The notes: generated by a model not told the origin, from the sequence alone. A stretch of 64,000 nt of DNA from Sediminibacillus terrae (GCF_009602435.1 NZ_VZDQ01000001.1:53775-117774); one strand, 5' to 3'. Positions 43,048-52,993 are shown, counted from the stretch's first letter. Numbers and translations are program-made.

Positions 43048-43157
43048 CTGCGCTTTCCGCGGGCGGCTGGTGAGCTTCCTCGAGCTAATGCTCTGCGGGA
43101 TCTCACATTAGGCCTTTCCTCCCGCAGGACCAGGAAGGCTGTGGCAGCGATGCATCT
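43048..43157 (+). repeat. Dispersed stem-rich module, copy F, in the serS leader
   Basis: Starts CCTGCGCTTTCCGCGGGC and ends GGCAGCGATGCATC. It is closely related to the second module of copies A and B. Internal stems include CTGCGGGA with TCCCGCAG and AATG with CATT. It lies between the T-box terminator and serS, so every serS transcript must carry it unless a promoter lies downstream. Confidence 0.8.
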
Positions 43158-43220
43158 TTGCACAAAAACACAAATCTTTTAACAACACCCATAGCAAATG
43201 ACTATATGAAGGAGGATTAA

Positions 43221-44498
<1,278 letters not shown>

Positions 44499-44512
44499 GC
44501 AAACAATAAGAT

Positions 44513-44546
44513 GCCGGGAAACCGATGGTCAGAAAGGTTTCCCGGC
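44513..44546 (+). terminator. Hairpin after serS
   Basis: A perfect 11-bp stem (44513-44523 with 44536-44546) shortly after the stop codon, without a T run. Confidence 0.5.
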
Positions 44547-44571
44547 TATAAGCAAAATTCTGTTTTGATGG

Positions 44572-44600
44572 TTGACATCAATTTAGTCAGATGGTATATT
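44572..44600 (+). promoter_or_regulatory. Sigma-A promoter of tRNA-Ser
   Basis: A perfect TTGACA and TATATT are separated by 17 bases and end 15 bases before the tRNA. Confidence 0.85.
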
Positions 44601-44615
44601 AATTGATGTCGACAC

Positions 44616-44708
44616 GGAGGATTACCCAAGTCTGGCTGAAGGGAGCGGTCTTGAAAACCGCCAGGGGCTTCATCGCCCGCGGGGGTTCGAATCCCTCATC
44701 CTCCTCCA
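44616..44708 (+). tRNA. tRNA-Ser (UGA)
   Basis: A 93-nt class II tRNA with acceptor GGAGGAT / ATCCTCC, anticodon loop CTTGAAA (anticodon UGA), a long variable arm and encoded CCA. It has its own promoter and terminator and lies just after serS. Confidence 0.96.
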
Positions 44709-44741
44709 TAATTACACGCAAACAAATTGGAGATTATACAG

Positions 44742-44774
44742 AAAAAGTCGTTACAACATGTAGCGACTTTTTTA
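44742..44774 (+). terminator. Terminator of tRNA-Ser
   Basis: AAAAAGTCG pairs with CGACTTTTT (44742-44750 with 44764-44772). Confidence 0.85.
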
Positions 44775-44899
44775 TTTTGACCATTTAACAGCAGCGTCGA
44801 TTGGCATTTTTTTCGGTATGGGTTTGCTCTCTTCTGGGAAGAATACCATTCAGAACAGACCGACTTCTCGGCAATCCAAATTTTTGGTTGTAATATACC

Positions 44900-44928
44900 T
44901 TGACAGAAAACGTTTTTCCAATCATAAT
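44900..44928 (+). promoter_or_regulatory. Sigma-A promoter of proC
   Basis: TTGACA and CATAAT with 17-base spacing, immediately upstream of the T-box leader. Confidence 0.82.
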
Positions 44929-44941
44929 ACATAAAAATAAA

Positions 44942-45192
44942 CCATTGCGAAGAACAGGCCAGTAAATAGTGACAGGCGTCAGAGATTGGAATCCACCGGC
45001 TGAAAGATTCCATCGCTAAGGCATTATTGAAACCTACCTGGGAGCAGTCAGGCTAGAAAACTGACCGTAGCCGGCGTTAACGGTCCGAGCGGGCATTCTG
45101 TTTCACATGGAACAATGCCAACCAAGGTGGTACCGCGGATGACAACCCTCATTCCGTCCTTATGATACAGAGGACGGGGCGGGGGTTTTATT
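44942..45192 (+). promoter_or_regulatory. T-box leader of proC
   Basis: The leader contains the T-box sequence AAGGTGGTACCGCGGA (45124-45139), then a terminator hairpin CCGTCCT / AGGACGG with G-rich continuation and Ts. The specifier is probably CCU (Pro) at 45033-45035 in GAAACCTACC. This predicts induction of proC on proline-tRNA depletion, as for proI in B. subtilis. Confidence 0.9.
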
Positions 45193-45235
45193 ATTGGTTA
45201 AAATAAAATGGCATTTACTCAAGGAGGAGATAGGC

Positions 45236-46078
45236 ATGTTCAATAAAATTGCGTTCATCGGGGCAGGTTCGATGGCCGAGGCAATCATGACCGGTATATT
45301 GGCCAAAGGATTTTTACAAGCGGATCAAATCTGGGTGACCAATAAAGAAAACAAGGAGCGTTTGGAACGGCTGAAAAACATCTACCATGTCCGTTGTTCC
45401 AATGATAAGCAGGAGGTTGTCCAGGGAGCGGATGTCATCATTCTGTCTATGAAACCGAAGGATATCACGGAAGCGCTGGAAGGCATCAAAAAATATGTGA
45501 CGGATGAACAGATAGTGGTATCTGTGCTGGCAGGTGTTTCGACGGGTTACATCGCGGAACAGTTGGAAAAGAATTGTCCGGTAGTGCGGGCGATGCCGAA
45601 TACGTCTGCCACCATCGGCTATTCCGCAACAGCTATAGCAGGAGGAGAGCAGGCCGGACCGGAGCACATTCGTTTGGTGAAAACCTTGTTTCAAACAATC
45701 GGCACAACGACCGTTGTCGAGGAGGAAGACGATCTCCATACGATAACGGGATTATCCGGAAGCGGCCCGGCATATATTTATTATTTTGTCGAGGCGATGG
45801 AGGATGCAGCCGCTGAAGCGGGACTGAAGCCTGAAATTGCCAAGGAATTGATTATCCAGACGCTTGTCGGTGCTGCAGAAATGCTGAAGAATTCAGATGA
45901 ACAGCCGTCCGCGCTGCGCGAAAAAATCACCAGTCCTGGTGGAACGACACAAGCCGGGCTGGAGACATTGGAAAAGTATAAATATCAAGAAGCATTGATG
46001 GCTTGTATCAAACAGGCGGCAGCCCGTTCAATCGAGCTGGGGAGCCCGTATCAGGCAAAAAATGATGCGAATAAATGA
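45236..46078 (+). CDS. proC: Pyrroline-5-carboxylate reductase
   Basis: A 280-residue P5C reductase. The N-terminal NADPH-binding motif is IGAGSMAEAI, and the C-terminal signature includes LSGSGPAYIYYFVEA and SPGGTTQAGLETL. It makes proline, also a compatible solute. The ATG at 45236 follows AAGGAGGAGATAGGC. It sits in an insertion between serS and dck relative to B. subtilis and is controlled by its own T-box. Confidence 0.96.
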   Translation: MFNKIAFIGAGSMAEAIMTGILAKGFLQADQIWVTNKENKERLERLKNIYHVRCSNDKQEVVQGADVIILSMKPKDITEALEGIKKYVTDEQIVVSVLAGVSTGYIAEQLEKNCPVVRAMPNTSATIGYSATAIAGGEQAGPEHIRLVKTLFQTIGTTTVVEEEDDLHTITGLSGSGPAYIYYFVEAMEDAAAEAGLKPEIAKELIIQTLVGAAEMLKNSDEQPSALREKITSPGGTTQAGLETLEKYKYQEALMACIKQAAARSIELGSPYQAKNDANK

Positions 46079-46149
46079 AAGTAAAGGGGCTTGCCTTAAA
46101 AGAATATAAAATAAAAAGGAGCATGGGACAAAAGTATCGTGACCAAAAT

Positions 46150-46180
46150 GACGAACGACCCATCACTCGTTCGGTTTTTA
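46150..46180 (+). terminator. CCGAACGA-family terminator of proC, copy 5
   Basis: CGAACGA pairs with TCGTTCG (46152-46158 with 46167-46173), followed by five Ts. The conserved arm upstream reads GGGACAAAAGTATCGTG (46125-46141). Confidence 0.78.
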
Positions 46181-46316
46181 TGATGAGCAAAAAGCAAAAC
46201 ATTCGATGCTATGAAAAGTGCAACGTTCCACTCCGGCAAGGTACTTCGCTTTCCGCGGGGACGGTAGTAGCTTGCCGTAGCGATCGAGCACGCATCAAAC
46301 ACCTGGATAACAAGAA
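46180..46316 (+). repeat. Dispersed hairpin element, copy E
   Basis: Nearly identical to copy D over the first 80 bases. Arms GGCAAGGTA (46235-46243) and TAGCTTGCC (46268-46276) form six outer pairs. It is flanked by family terminators on both sides, between convergent proC and dck. Confidence 0.8.
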
Positions 46317-46340
46317 TGCTATCTAAGGAAAACAAAAATT

Positions 46341-46387
46341 AAAAACCGAACGGATTTGATTTATATATCAAATCCGTTCGGTTATTT
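46341..46387 (-). terminator. CCGAACGA-family terminator of dck, copy 6
   Basis: A long stem AACCGAACGGATTTGAT / ATCAAATCCGTTCGGTT, with a T run on the minus strand. The conserved arm on the minus strand reads AGCCGGGACCAAATCATG. Confidence 0.85.
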
Positions 46388-46422
46388 GCGGGCATGATTT
46401 GGTCCCGGCTACTTTCTTCCAT

Positions 46423-47103
46423 TTAGGTTAATTGCCCTGACTTCCACTTGCGGGACTGCTGGATGAAGTGGCCGATTTTCTCCAGCACAGGTTCGATCGA
46501 GCTTTCATCATTCATCAAGTCGTAATCCGCAATGTTGATCCTCAGAATCGGACAGGAATTGAAGTTGTTGATCCAATTTTCATAGCGCTTGAACATTTCT
46601 TCCCAATAAGCGATTGGAGTTTGCTGTTCCATCGGGCGACCGCGCTCTTTGATTCTTCCAAGTATGTCATCGAAGGACCCCTCTAGATAGATCAGTAAAT
46701 CAGGATGCGGGAAGTAAGGCGTCATGACCATCGCGTCAAACAAACTTTTATAGGTCTCATAGTCAACCTGCGACATGGTACCTTTATCATAATGCATCTT
46801 TGCAAAAATACCGGTATCTTCATAAATGGAACGGTCTTGGATGAAGCCGCCTCCGTATTCAAATATCCGTTTCTGTTCCTTGAAGCGTTCGGCCAGAAAA
46901 TAGATTTGTAAATGGAAGCTCCAGCGCTCAAAATCGGCATAAAACTTATCCAGGTATGGGTTGGTATCCACTTTTTCCAAAGACGTCCGGAAATTCAGGG
47001 CGTCCGCCAAAGCGTTGGTCATCGTCGATTTTCCCACTCCAACCGTCCCGGCTATCGTAATGACACTGTCATTCGGAATGTTATAACGTTCTCTTAAGTT
47101 CAT
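46423..47103 (-). CDS. dck: Deoxyadenosine/deoxycytidine kinase
   Basis: A 226-residue deoxynucleoside kinase. P-loop GTVGVGKSTMTNALA, then ERWSFHLQIYFLAERF and the catalytic DRSIYEDTGIFAKM. It salvages deoxyadenosine and deoxycytidine. Its ATG overlaps the dgk stop (ATGA), so the pair is translationally coupled. It matches YaaG of B. subtilis in sequence and position. Confidence 0.95.
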   Translation of the reverse strand: MNLRERYNIPNDSVITIAGTVGVGKSTMTNALADALNFRTSLEKVDTNPYLDKFYADFERWSFHLQIYFLAERFKEQKRIFEYGGGFIQDRSIYEDTGIFAKMHYDKGTMSQVDYETYKSLFDAMVMTPYFPHPDLLIYLEGSFDDILGRIKERGRPMEQQTPIAYWEEMFKRYENWINNFNSCPILRINIADYDLMNDESSIEPVLEKIGHFIQQSRKWKSGQLT

Positions 47104-47741
47104 TTGACTACTTCCCCTTTTCTCAAGTGCTCTTCAACTGTATGGATAATCCGGTCCAGATCATCCTGGTATTTTACAAAATCGAGATGGTCCCCATTCA
47201 ATCGGATGACCGGGATGGACGGATTCATTTTTTCAAACTGATCCATGAAGTCATTGTAATCCTGTGAAAGCTGCTCCAGGTATGCCGGTTGAATATTCTG
47301 CTCTACTTCCCGTCCGCGCATTCTTATCCGCTCCAACAAGGTGTCCAGGCTGGCGTCCAGGTAAACCATCATATTTGGCTGCGGCATATCCGCCGTCAAG
47401 ATATCATAAATTTTCGCATACTTATCAAATTGCTTCTCTTTCAACGTCCGCTTGGCAAAAATCATATTCTTGGAAATATGATAATCAGCGATCACGGGCT
47501 TATCCTGGTTTAAGTATTTGGTTTCAATATCCTCCAGTTGTTTGTACCGATTGCATAAGAAAAACATTTCTGTCTGGAAGCTCCATTCTTCTATGTCATC
47601 ATAAAATTTACCCAGGAATGGATTTTCTTCCACTATTTCTTTCAACAAATGCAACTCGAAATGCGCAGCAAGTTTTTTAGCAAGCGATGTTTTGCCCACC
47701 CCGATGGGTCCTTCTACCGCAATAAAAGGAAGTTGTCCCAT
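47100..47741 (-). CDS. dgk: Deoxyguanosine kinase
   Basis: A 213-residue kinase of the same fold: P-loop VEGPIGVGKTSLAKKL, EEWSFQTEMFFLCNRYKQL and ADYHISKNMIFAKRTL in place of the DRS motif, a difference that marks the deoxyguanosine kinase group. The ATG at 47741 has GGAGGAGGAGAA directly upstream. It forms an operon with dck. Confidence 0.94.
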   Translation of the reverse strand: MGQLPFIAVEGPIGVGKTSLAKKLAAHFELHLLKEIVEENPFLGKFYDDIEEWSFQTEMFFLCNRYKQLEDIETKYLNQDKPVIADYHISKNMIFAKRTLKEKQFDKYAKIYDILTADMPQPNMMVYLDASLDTLLERIRMRGREVEQNIQPAYLEQLSQDYNDFMDQFEKMNPSIPVIRLNGDHLDFVKYQDDLDRIIHTVEEHLRKGEVVK

Positions 47742-47888
47742 TTCTCCTCCTCCAATCATCAAGCAAGATGCTCATCTATATTCAGTATAAAAAAGTACAC
47801 TTTTCATTATCATTCGACAGACAGATACCATTTTATCATATCAGCCACAGTCTGGAATAGTCTTCAGTAAAATTGTCATGTTTTTCCC

Positions 47889-47917
47889 TTTTCAAGTGGA
47901 GAAGTATTTTGTATAAT
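47889..47917 (+). promoter_or_regulatory. Promoter of tRNA-Arg
   Basis: TTTTCA and a perfect TATAAT with 17-base spacing, about 40 bases before the tRNA. Confidence 0.6.
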
Positions 47918-47957
47918 AAGTAGTGCTTTCCTTTTTGGAGAAGCAAATTGAACTTCT

Positions 47958-48030
47958 GGCTCCATAGCTCAGGGGATAGAGCAATGGTTTCCTAAACCAT
48001 GTGTCGCAGGTTCGAATCCTGCTGGGGCCA
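47958..48030 (+). tRNA. tRNA-Arg (CCU)
   Basis: A 73-nt cloverleaf with acceptor GGCTCCA / TGGGGCC, anticodon loop TTCCTAA (anticodon CCU) and TTCGAAT in the T loop. CCA is not encoded. Confidence 0.95.
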
Positions 48031-48037
48031 TCATACA

Positions 48038-48070
48038 AAAAAGACAAAGGAGTATTTCCTTTGTCTTTTT
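48038..48070. terminator. Bidirectional terminator, tRNA-Arg and germination operon
   Basis: A perfect 14-bp stem (48038-48051 with 48057-48070) with A/T tracts serves both convergent transcripts. Confidence 0.92.
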
Positions 48071-48077
48071 ATATCTC

Positions 48078-48239
48078 TTACTGAAAAAGCAGGCTGAAAG
48101 GCGCTGCCAGACATAAAATGCTGAAGACGACCAGTGCGATGCCGCCAGGTTTGTTGTCTTCTTTAAAGGTCCGTTTTGCGTAAGAAGCAATGTAGCCGGA
48201 AATGAAGATCCCCAGCCCAATAATAATGACATTTTCCAT
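48078..48239 (-). CDS. Small membrane protein, candidate D subunit of the germinant receptor
   Basis: A 53-residue protein with two hydrophobic helices (VIIIGLGIFISGYIASYA and GIALVVFSILCLAAPFSLLF) joined by a charged loop KRTFKEDNKPGG. The ATG lies one base after the TGA of the C-subunit gene, behind GTGAGGGA, so it is coupled to it. Some Bacillus germinant-receptor operons carry a fourth small gene (D subunit) with two membrane segments that modulates germination. Position, size and topology fit that class. The function is inference. Confidence 0.75.
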   Translation of the reverse strand: MENVIIIGLGIFISGYIASYAKRTFKEDNKPGGIALVVFSILCLAAPFSLLFQ

Positions 48240-48240
48240 A

Positions 48241-49491
48241 TCAATCCCTCACTGCATCCAAATCGGAATCATTTAGCATTTTCCCGAACTCTATCTGGGT
48301 AAGCTGGAAGTCGAGTTTGACGTCGGCATTAGGAAAAATATCGTGATTCCAATCTGCTTTTTCGTATTCTTTGATGGTCCGAAAGTATTTTCGGACGTAG
48401 ATCGACCAATAAAAAGGATCGCTGCGATACTCTTGCTGAGCTTTTTTGACCAATTGTTCGGCTCGCTTGTTGATGTCATCGGTAATGGTTTTACGCAGGA
48501 TTTTTTGGTTTTCACTATTCTCTGCGTAATCCACCAGACTGGGAATGGCCAGTATCTCTAGGGAAAAAGGTACCGTAACGGTGATTTTAGACGGCTGGTT
48601 TTTTTTATAATCGATATCGACCTTGGTTTTTTCTTTTTTGATGAAGCTGGCTGCAATCCGGTAACCTTTTTTTATAGGGTCCGGATAGGTTGCCAATAAA
48701 TCATCCATATCGATGGTATTATCGAAAATCAAACACAGCCTTGTCTCTTGTCCTGTGAGTACGTCGATCATCTTCCCTTCTTTGAACACGGCTGAACCCA
48801 TGAATTGCGTGGCATTGCTCCCGATTTGCGGGATTTGGCCGGCGATGTATTGATCTTCATACCCCTGACTCTTTTCTTCGATTTTTTCCGTAGTGGCATA
48901 AATTGCCAGGAACAGGTCTGCGTCTCCTTCAGTAATTTGAAAAAAACGATGGACGTCCGCGTCTGGAATGATGCCTGTTTCGGTCGCGCGGTTAAGCATG
49001 AATTGATAATATTTGTGGGGGCGCGTTTCCAATGTCGGCTTGTTGTTGTTTAAAAAGTCACTGGCATCTTCCCTGGAAACGACAATCTGAACACCGCGAC
49101 GCAACTGGGTGGTCCGGGATGCAGATTGAACGACTCGGAGAAAATCACCAGATCGGGCCAATTCCTCGGAAATTACCAACACCTTGGTATGATCAAGCAC
49201 AATTTCTTTGGTGACAATCGAGTTGGCGGTATTGGTGGCGGTAATAAAATCCGATCCCTCCACGGTGATGGTTTGTTGGGGGTCTTCATCACTTCCCCCG
49301 CTGCTGATGGAAGAGCCCACTTCGGGATTTGCTATTTGAAATGTGATTTTAAACAAGCCTTTCTCGTCATTGTCTGCTTTATCAATCCCGATACCGATGA
49401 CATAGGACTGTTCCTCCAATTCAATACGATCATAGCATCCGCTCAGCAGGAACAGAAGACCGACAGCCAAGAAAAAAAATACTGGTCTCAT
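48241..49491 (-). CDS. GerA-type germinant receptor C subunit (lipoprotein)
   Basis: A 416-residue protein with a lipoprotein signal (FLAVGLLFLLSGCYDRIELEE; cysteine near residue 19). It matches the Ger(x)C family, including VKKAQQEYRSDPFYWSIY and ADVKLDFQLTQIEFG near the end. It anchors to the outer face of the spore inner membrane. It overlaps the B-subunit stop by four bases. The germinant it serves cannot be told from sequence. Confidence 0.93.
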   Translation of the reverse strand: MRPVFFFLAVGLLFLLSGCYDRIELEEQSYVIGIGIDKADNDEKGLFKITFQIANPEVGSSISSGGSDEDPQQTITVEGSDFITATNTANSIVTKEIVLDHTKVLVISEELARSGDFLRVVQSASRTTQLRRGVQIVVSREDASDFLNNNKPTLETRPHKYYQFMLNRATETGIIPDADVHRFFQITEGDADLFLAIYATTEKIEEKSQGYEDQYIAGQIPQIGSNATQFMGSAVFKEGKMIDVLTGQETRLCLIFDNTIDMDDLLATYPDPIKKGYRIAASFIKKEKTKVDIDYKKNQPSKITVTVPFSLEILAIPSLVDYAENSENQKILRKTITDDINKRAEQLVKKAQQEYRSDPFYWSIYVRKYFRTIKEYEKADWNHDIFPNADVKLDFQLTQIEFGKMLNDSDLDAVRD

Positions 49492-50585
49492 TTTTTAAAT
49501 TCCCCCCGTAATTTCGCGGTAGTCCATAGAAGAAACGGCAAAATCAAAAAGAATGGTGTAATCATATCGAGATAGTTTTCCCGGAAGAGCAATTCATTTT
49601 GAATGGCGTTTTTCGGCATCAGCCCCAAAATCACGACGAAATATCCAAAAGGTAATAGCAATGGCTCAAACTCCTTGATATTGAATACTGCGCCGAAAAT
49701 CCATGCAGTGAAGTACAAGTACAGGATAAAACGGATAAAAGCCGCCAAAAGCCAGAAAATCATAAAGAAGGTTTCAATGTTGGTAAAAAAACTGCCGATA
49801 TTCACATACTGTGTAATTTCATGGAAAGGGAACGCCACTTTCTCAATAGAGTTATAATCGAACATGGTGCAGTACAGTAAAAAAAAGAAAGTGATTTCCA
49901 CTATCACGATCAAAGCGCCGAAGAGGGCGCCTTTGTGAAACATGCTGGTTTTGCGAAGGGATGTGTAAGCCATTGTCAAAATGATCAGCTGGGAAAAAAT
50001 CGATGATTTTTTCATCCCTTCCATCACGATTTGACCTAGACCTGTACCCCAAATGGGGAAAACACGCTGCCAGACCACTTCTTCCAAAATAAGAATCACC
50101 AGGAGAATGAAAGTGATTTTTATATAGGGGAATAGAACCCAAGCGGTGGAGCCTATCGTTTCGAACCCCTTCTTTGCACCAAAAAAACATACACCCATGA
50201 AGATGATAAAAACAAGACTGGTAGTCGCTTCTGGAAAATATAATAGCTTGATTTCTTCCACGTAATTCCGTGTATCGATGGTCATGGAAAAAAAAGTGAT
50301 CAAGAACAGGGCCAATCCGACCAACTTCCCTGCTCTTTTTCCAAGGATATGCTCAATCAGTTCCACCAAGTTTTTATCCTTATATTTTTTTAACAAATGC
50401 ATCAAGAGCAAATAGGACGGCAGAATGGTGAAAAACGCGATGGGGGCCATCAGCCAAAACGCGTTTTTACCATGCTGTGCAAGTAAGGAAGGGGTCGTGT
50501 CGCCGATTTTGACAGCTATCATCAATACGGTGATCGCAAATAGTTCTTTTGCTGTCAGTCTCTCTTTTCCTTGCAAAGTCGTCAC
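49488..50585 (-). CDS. GerA-type germinant receptor B subunit (transporter-like)
   Basis: A 365-residue protein with about ten membrane segments, of the APC-superfamily spore germination (GerAB) type: LTAKELFAITVLMIAVKIGDTTPS at the start and YVEEIKLLYFPEATT in an outer loop. This subunit is thought to bind the germinant. A GTG at 50585 is used here; a TTG three codons later, with AGGTG at six bases, is an alternative. Nine bases separate it from the A-subunit gene. Confidence 0.93.
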   Translation of the reverse strand: MTTLQGKERLTAKELFAITVLMIAVKIGDTTPSLLAQHGKNAFWLMAPIAFFTILPSYLLLMHLLKKYKDKNLVELIEHILGKRAGKLVGLALFLITFFSMTIDTRNYVEEIKLLYFPEATTSLVFIIFMGVCFFGAKKGFETIGSTAWVLFPYIKITFILLVILILEEVVWQRVFPIWGTGLGQIVMEGMKKSSIFSQLIILTMAYTSLRKTSMFHKGALFGALIVIVEITFFFLLYCTMFDYNSIEKVAFPFHEITQYVNIGSFFTNIETFFMIFWLLAAFIRFILYLYFTAWIFGAVFNIKEFEPLLLPFGYFVVILGLMPKNAIQNELLFRENYLDMITPFFLILPFLLWTTAKLRGEFKK

Positions 50586-50593
50586 CTACTTCC

Positions 50594-52069
50594 TTACTTT
50601 TTTTTCATGTCTTGTGGCTTGACGAACCCGGGGCGCAACATCTCTTTAATAGCTGTTTTACGGAATATCGTATCTCGGGCAGACGGATATCTCGGGCTTA
50701 AAGGTGCCAAGAAAGGTGTCCCGAATGATTTCAGTGACGCCAGATACATCAGCCATAACAGAAAGGCCCCCATAAGAGAGAACATTCCGAAGAAACTTGC
50801 GGCCATGATAAAGATAAAGCGGGTGATCCGGATGGTATAGTTTAAGCTGATATTGGCCATTGCAAAAGATGAAAGGCCCGACAAGGCGACAATGATGACA
50901 ATGATCGGACTCACGATATTTGCTTCCACCGCTGCCTGTCCCAAAATCAAAGCACCGACAATCCCGATTGTCGGCCCCAAAGGATTCGGGATACGAAGGC
51001 CTGCTTCCCGGATTAACTCAAAAGAAATTTCCATCAGCAACACTTCAAAAACGCCTGGGAACGGAACACGTTCTCTGGCACTGGTAATGGCCAGCAATAA
51101 ATCCGGCGGGATCATTTCACTATGATAATTGGTGATCGCTACATAGACAGCAGAGATGAACAATGTGATAATCAACGCCAGAAAGCGGATGATTCTGGAG
51201 AAATTCCCGAATAAAAATCGTAGGTACCGGTCTTCCGGTGTATGAAAAAAAGACCAAAACGTCACCGGGAGAATTAAACAGGCAGAAGAGTTATTCATCA
51301 TTAACACGATAAAACCTTCTTCTAAAAAAGATGCAGCCCTGTCAGATCGTTCTGTGTACAAAAGGGTAGGAATGATGGAATAAGGGCGCTCTTCAATATG
51401 TTGTTCCAGTATTTCAATATTGCGGACATTATCAACCGAGATGGAATTCAGCCGCTCGCGGACATTTTTCAGTGTATCCTGATTGACTAAATCGCTGACA
51501 TACATGACTGTCACTGCCTGTTTGGCCCGCTCGCCGATTTCTACTGTTTCCGCTATAAGCTGTTTGTCATGGATTTTTTTCCTGATCAATGAAAGATTGA
51601 CACTGACCGATTCCGTAAAGGCTTCCTGAGGCCCCTTGACGACACTTTCATTCTCAGGCTTTTCCACTGCGCGATGTTGGAATTCGGCAACATCGACAGC
51701 ATAGGCCCTGTCACTGTTTTCTTCGAAAATGACGGCTTTTCCGCTATTGATGTCACTTTCTACCTGGTCGAAATCATAGGATTCAGCTAAATCTTCAAGG
51801 ATAATCACCGAACGTAGATTTTCCTTTTCCGACTCAAATAACGGTTTGATGATTCCATCGTAGATTTTCTGGCTATTGACAATGGATGCATAGAAAAAAA
51901 TACTTACTTCCTTGTTAGTGTTGGATGTCACTTTGCGGTAGACAAAGTCAGAGTTAACACCATGGCTGAACAGCTTTTTAACTTCTTCCGTATTCTTTTT
52001 CAAGTCCTTATATAGAGGACGTTTCGATTCTTCTTTGGAGGAATTTCCCCGTTTAAAAAGACCGAACAT
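50594..52069 (-). CDS. GerA-type germinant receptor A subunit
   Basis: A 491-residue protein. The N-terminal cytoplasmic domain (about residues 1-260) is followed by the GerAA membrane region with FEVLLMEISFELIREAGLRIP, LGPTIGIVGALILGQAAVEA and a C-terminal cytoplasmic end. It is the first gene of an A-B-C operon with a fourth small gene. Expression is expected in the forespore (sigma G), but I found no convincing sigma-G promoter. The ATG follows AAGGAGTCATGCAGC. Confidence 0.94.
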   Translation of the reverse strand: MFGLFKRGNSSKEESKRPLYKDLKKNTEEVKKLFSHGVNSDFVYRKVTSNTNKEVSIFFYASIVNSQKIYDGIIKPLFESEKENLRSVIILEDLAESYDFDQVESDINSGKAVIFEENSDRAYAVDVAEFQHRAVEKPENESVVKGPQEAFTESVSVNLSLIRKKIHDKQLIAETVEIGERAKQAVTVMYVSDLVNQDTLKNVRERLNSISVDNVRNIEILEQHIEERPYSIIPTLLYTERSDRAASFLEEGFIVLMMNNSSACLILPVTFWSFFHTPEDRYLRFLFGNFSRIIRFLALIITLFISAVYVAITNYHSEMIPPDLLLAITSARERVPFPGVFEVLLMEISFELIREAGLRIPNPLGPTIGIVGALILGQAAVEANIVSPIIVIIVALSGLSSFAMANISLNYTIRITRFIFIMAASFFGMFSLMGAFLLWLMYLASLKSFGTPFLAPLSPRYPSARDTIFRKTAIKEMLRPGFVKPQDMKKK

Positions 52070-52383
52070 GCTGCATGACTCCTTCCTTATCTATTTGCCT
52101 AGCTTCTGCAAAAACCTCCTATTTTATGTCCGTAAAATGGGATAAGGGAAATTAGAAGGGAAGAATTATGAAAGGTGGTAATCGGAATTTCCGGAAAAGA
52201 AAGGAAAACAAGGAACACAGTTTCGAACTTTTCTCAAGTATGACTTCCGAGCAAGAAAGATAAAAAAGGCAGGCAGGAGGGATTGAAGTTGATATGGAGA
52301 AAGTCGGAAGGGTCGGACTAGACAAAAAGAAACTCACCAGCACGATGCTGATGAGTTCTTTTGGTTGAAGAGATATCTTTTGT
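52070..52383. other. Gap between gerA-type operon and yceI
   Basis: The gap carries the leader of the receptor operon, an imperfect hairpin at about 52118-52140 and the yceI terminator. A 31-codon frame at 52168-52263 (plus) with a poor AGAAGGGAAG site is too weak to call. Confidence 0.5.
52324..52363 (-). terminator. Terminator of yceI
   Basis: AAGAACTCATCAGCA pairs with TGCTGGTGAGTTTCTT on the minus strand with one wobble pair, followed by Ts. Confidence 0.75.
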
Positions 52384-52917
52384 TTATGCTTGAGTAGTCG
52401 CTTCCAATTCGATGGAAACTTTGATTTCGTCGCCGATTAAAACGCCGCCGGTTTCAAGGGTTGCATTGTAAGTCAAACCATAGTTGCTGCGATTTATTTT
52501 TCCTTCACCGCTAAAACCATATACTTGGTTGCCCCATGGGTCTTTGCCGCTGCCTTCGAATTCCACTTTGAACGTTTCTTGACGAGTCGTACCGCGGATT
52601 GTCATATCGCCAGTGACTTCATATTCATCATCTCCGACTTTTTTCACGTCTGTAGACTTAAATGTAATCTTCGGATTGTTTTCGATATCGAAAAAGTCCC
52701 CTGACCGCAAGTGCGTGTCACGCTGTTCGTTGCGGGTGTCGACACTGTTTACATCAATGAAAAATTCGACATCGGCAGTAGTCAAGTCCTCTGGATCAGC
52801 AGCAATTGTTGCTTCAAAGTCATGAAAAGTACCTTTCACTTTTGATACCATCATATGTTTTACCGAAAAATCAATGCTTGTGTGGGTTGGATCCACATTA
52901 AAAGTTTGTTTTGCCAT
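52384..52917 (-). CDS. YceI family protein
   Basis: A 177-residue lipocalin-like protein with no signal peptide, hence cytoplasmic. It starts FNVDPTHTSIDFSVKHMMVSKVKGTF and has ITFKSTDVKK and NRSNYGLTYNATLETGGVLIG, all typical of YceI. Members bind isoprenoid-type lipids, and the role here is unknown. Behind a strong promoter, an inverted repeat at the start point suggests control by a MarR- or similar-type repressor. Confidence 0.93.
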   Translation of the reverse strand: MAKQTFNVDPTHTSIDFSVKHMMVSKVKGTFHDFEATIAADPEDLTTADVEFFIDVNSVDTRNEQRDTHLRSGDFFDIENNPKITFKSTDVKKVGDDEYEVTGDMTIRGTTRQETFKVEFEGSGKDPWGNQVYGFSGEGKINRSNYGLTYNATLETGGVLIGDEIKVSIELEATTQA

Positions 52918-52975
52918 TTTCCTATTCCCTCCGTTTTTAAATTTAAAGCTTTTTGTTCGTTATTTTTAATGATTA

Positions 52976-52992
52976 ACTTACTTTATGTAAGT
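52976..52992. promoter_or_regulatory. Candidate operator at the yceI start point
   Basis: ACTTAC-TTTAT-GTAAGT is a perfect 6-bp inverted repeat with a 5-base spacer, located directly downstream of the -10 box, where a bound repressor would block initiation. A second direct ACTTAC-like half (AAGTA) overlaps the -10. Confidence 0.6.
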
Positions 52993-52993
52993 A

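Noticed and set aside
52168..52263. 31-codon frame between the ger operon and yceI
   Set aside because: Weak ribosome binding site and basic, low-complexity product.
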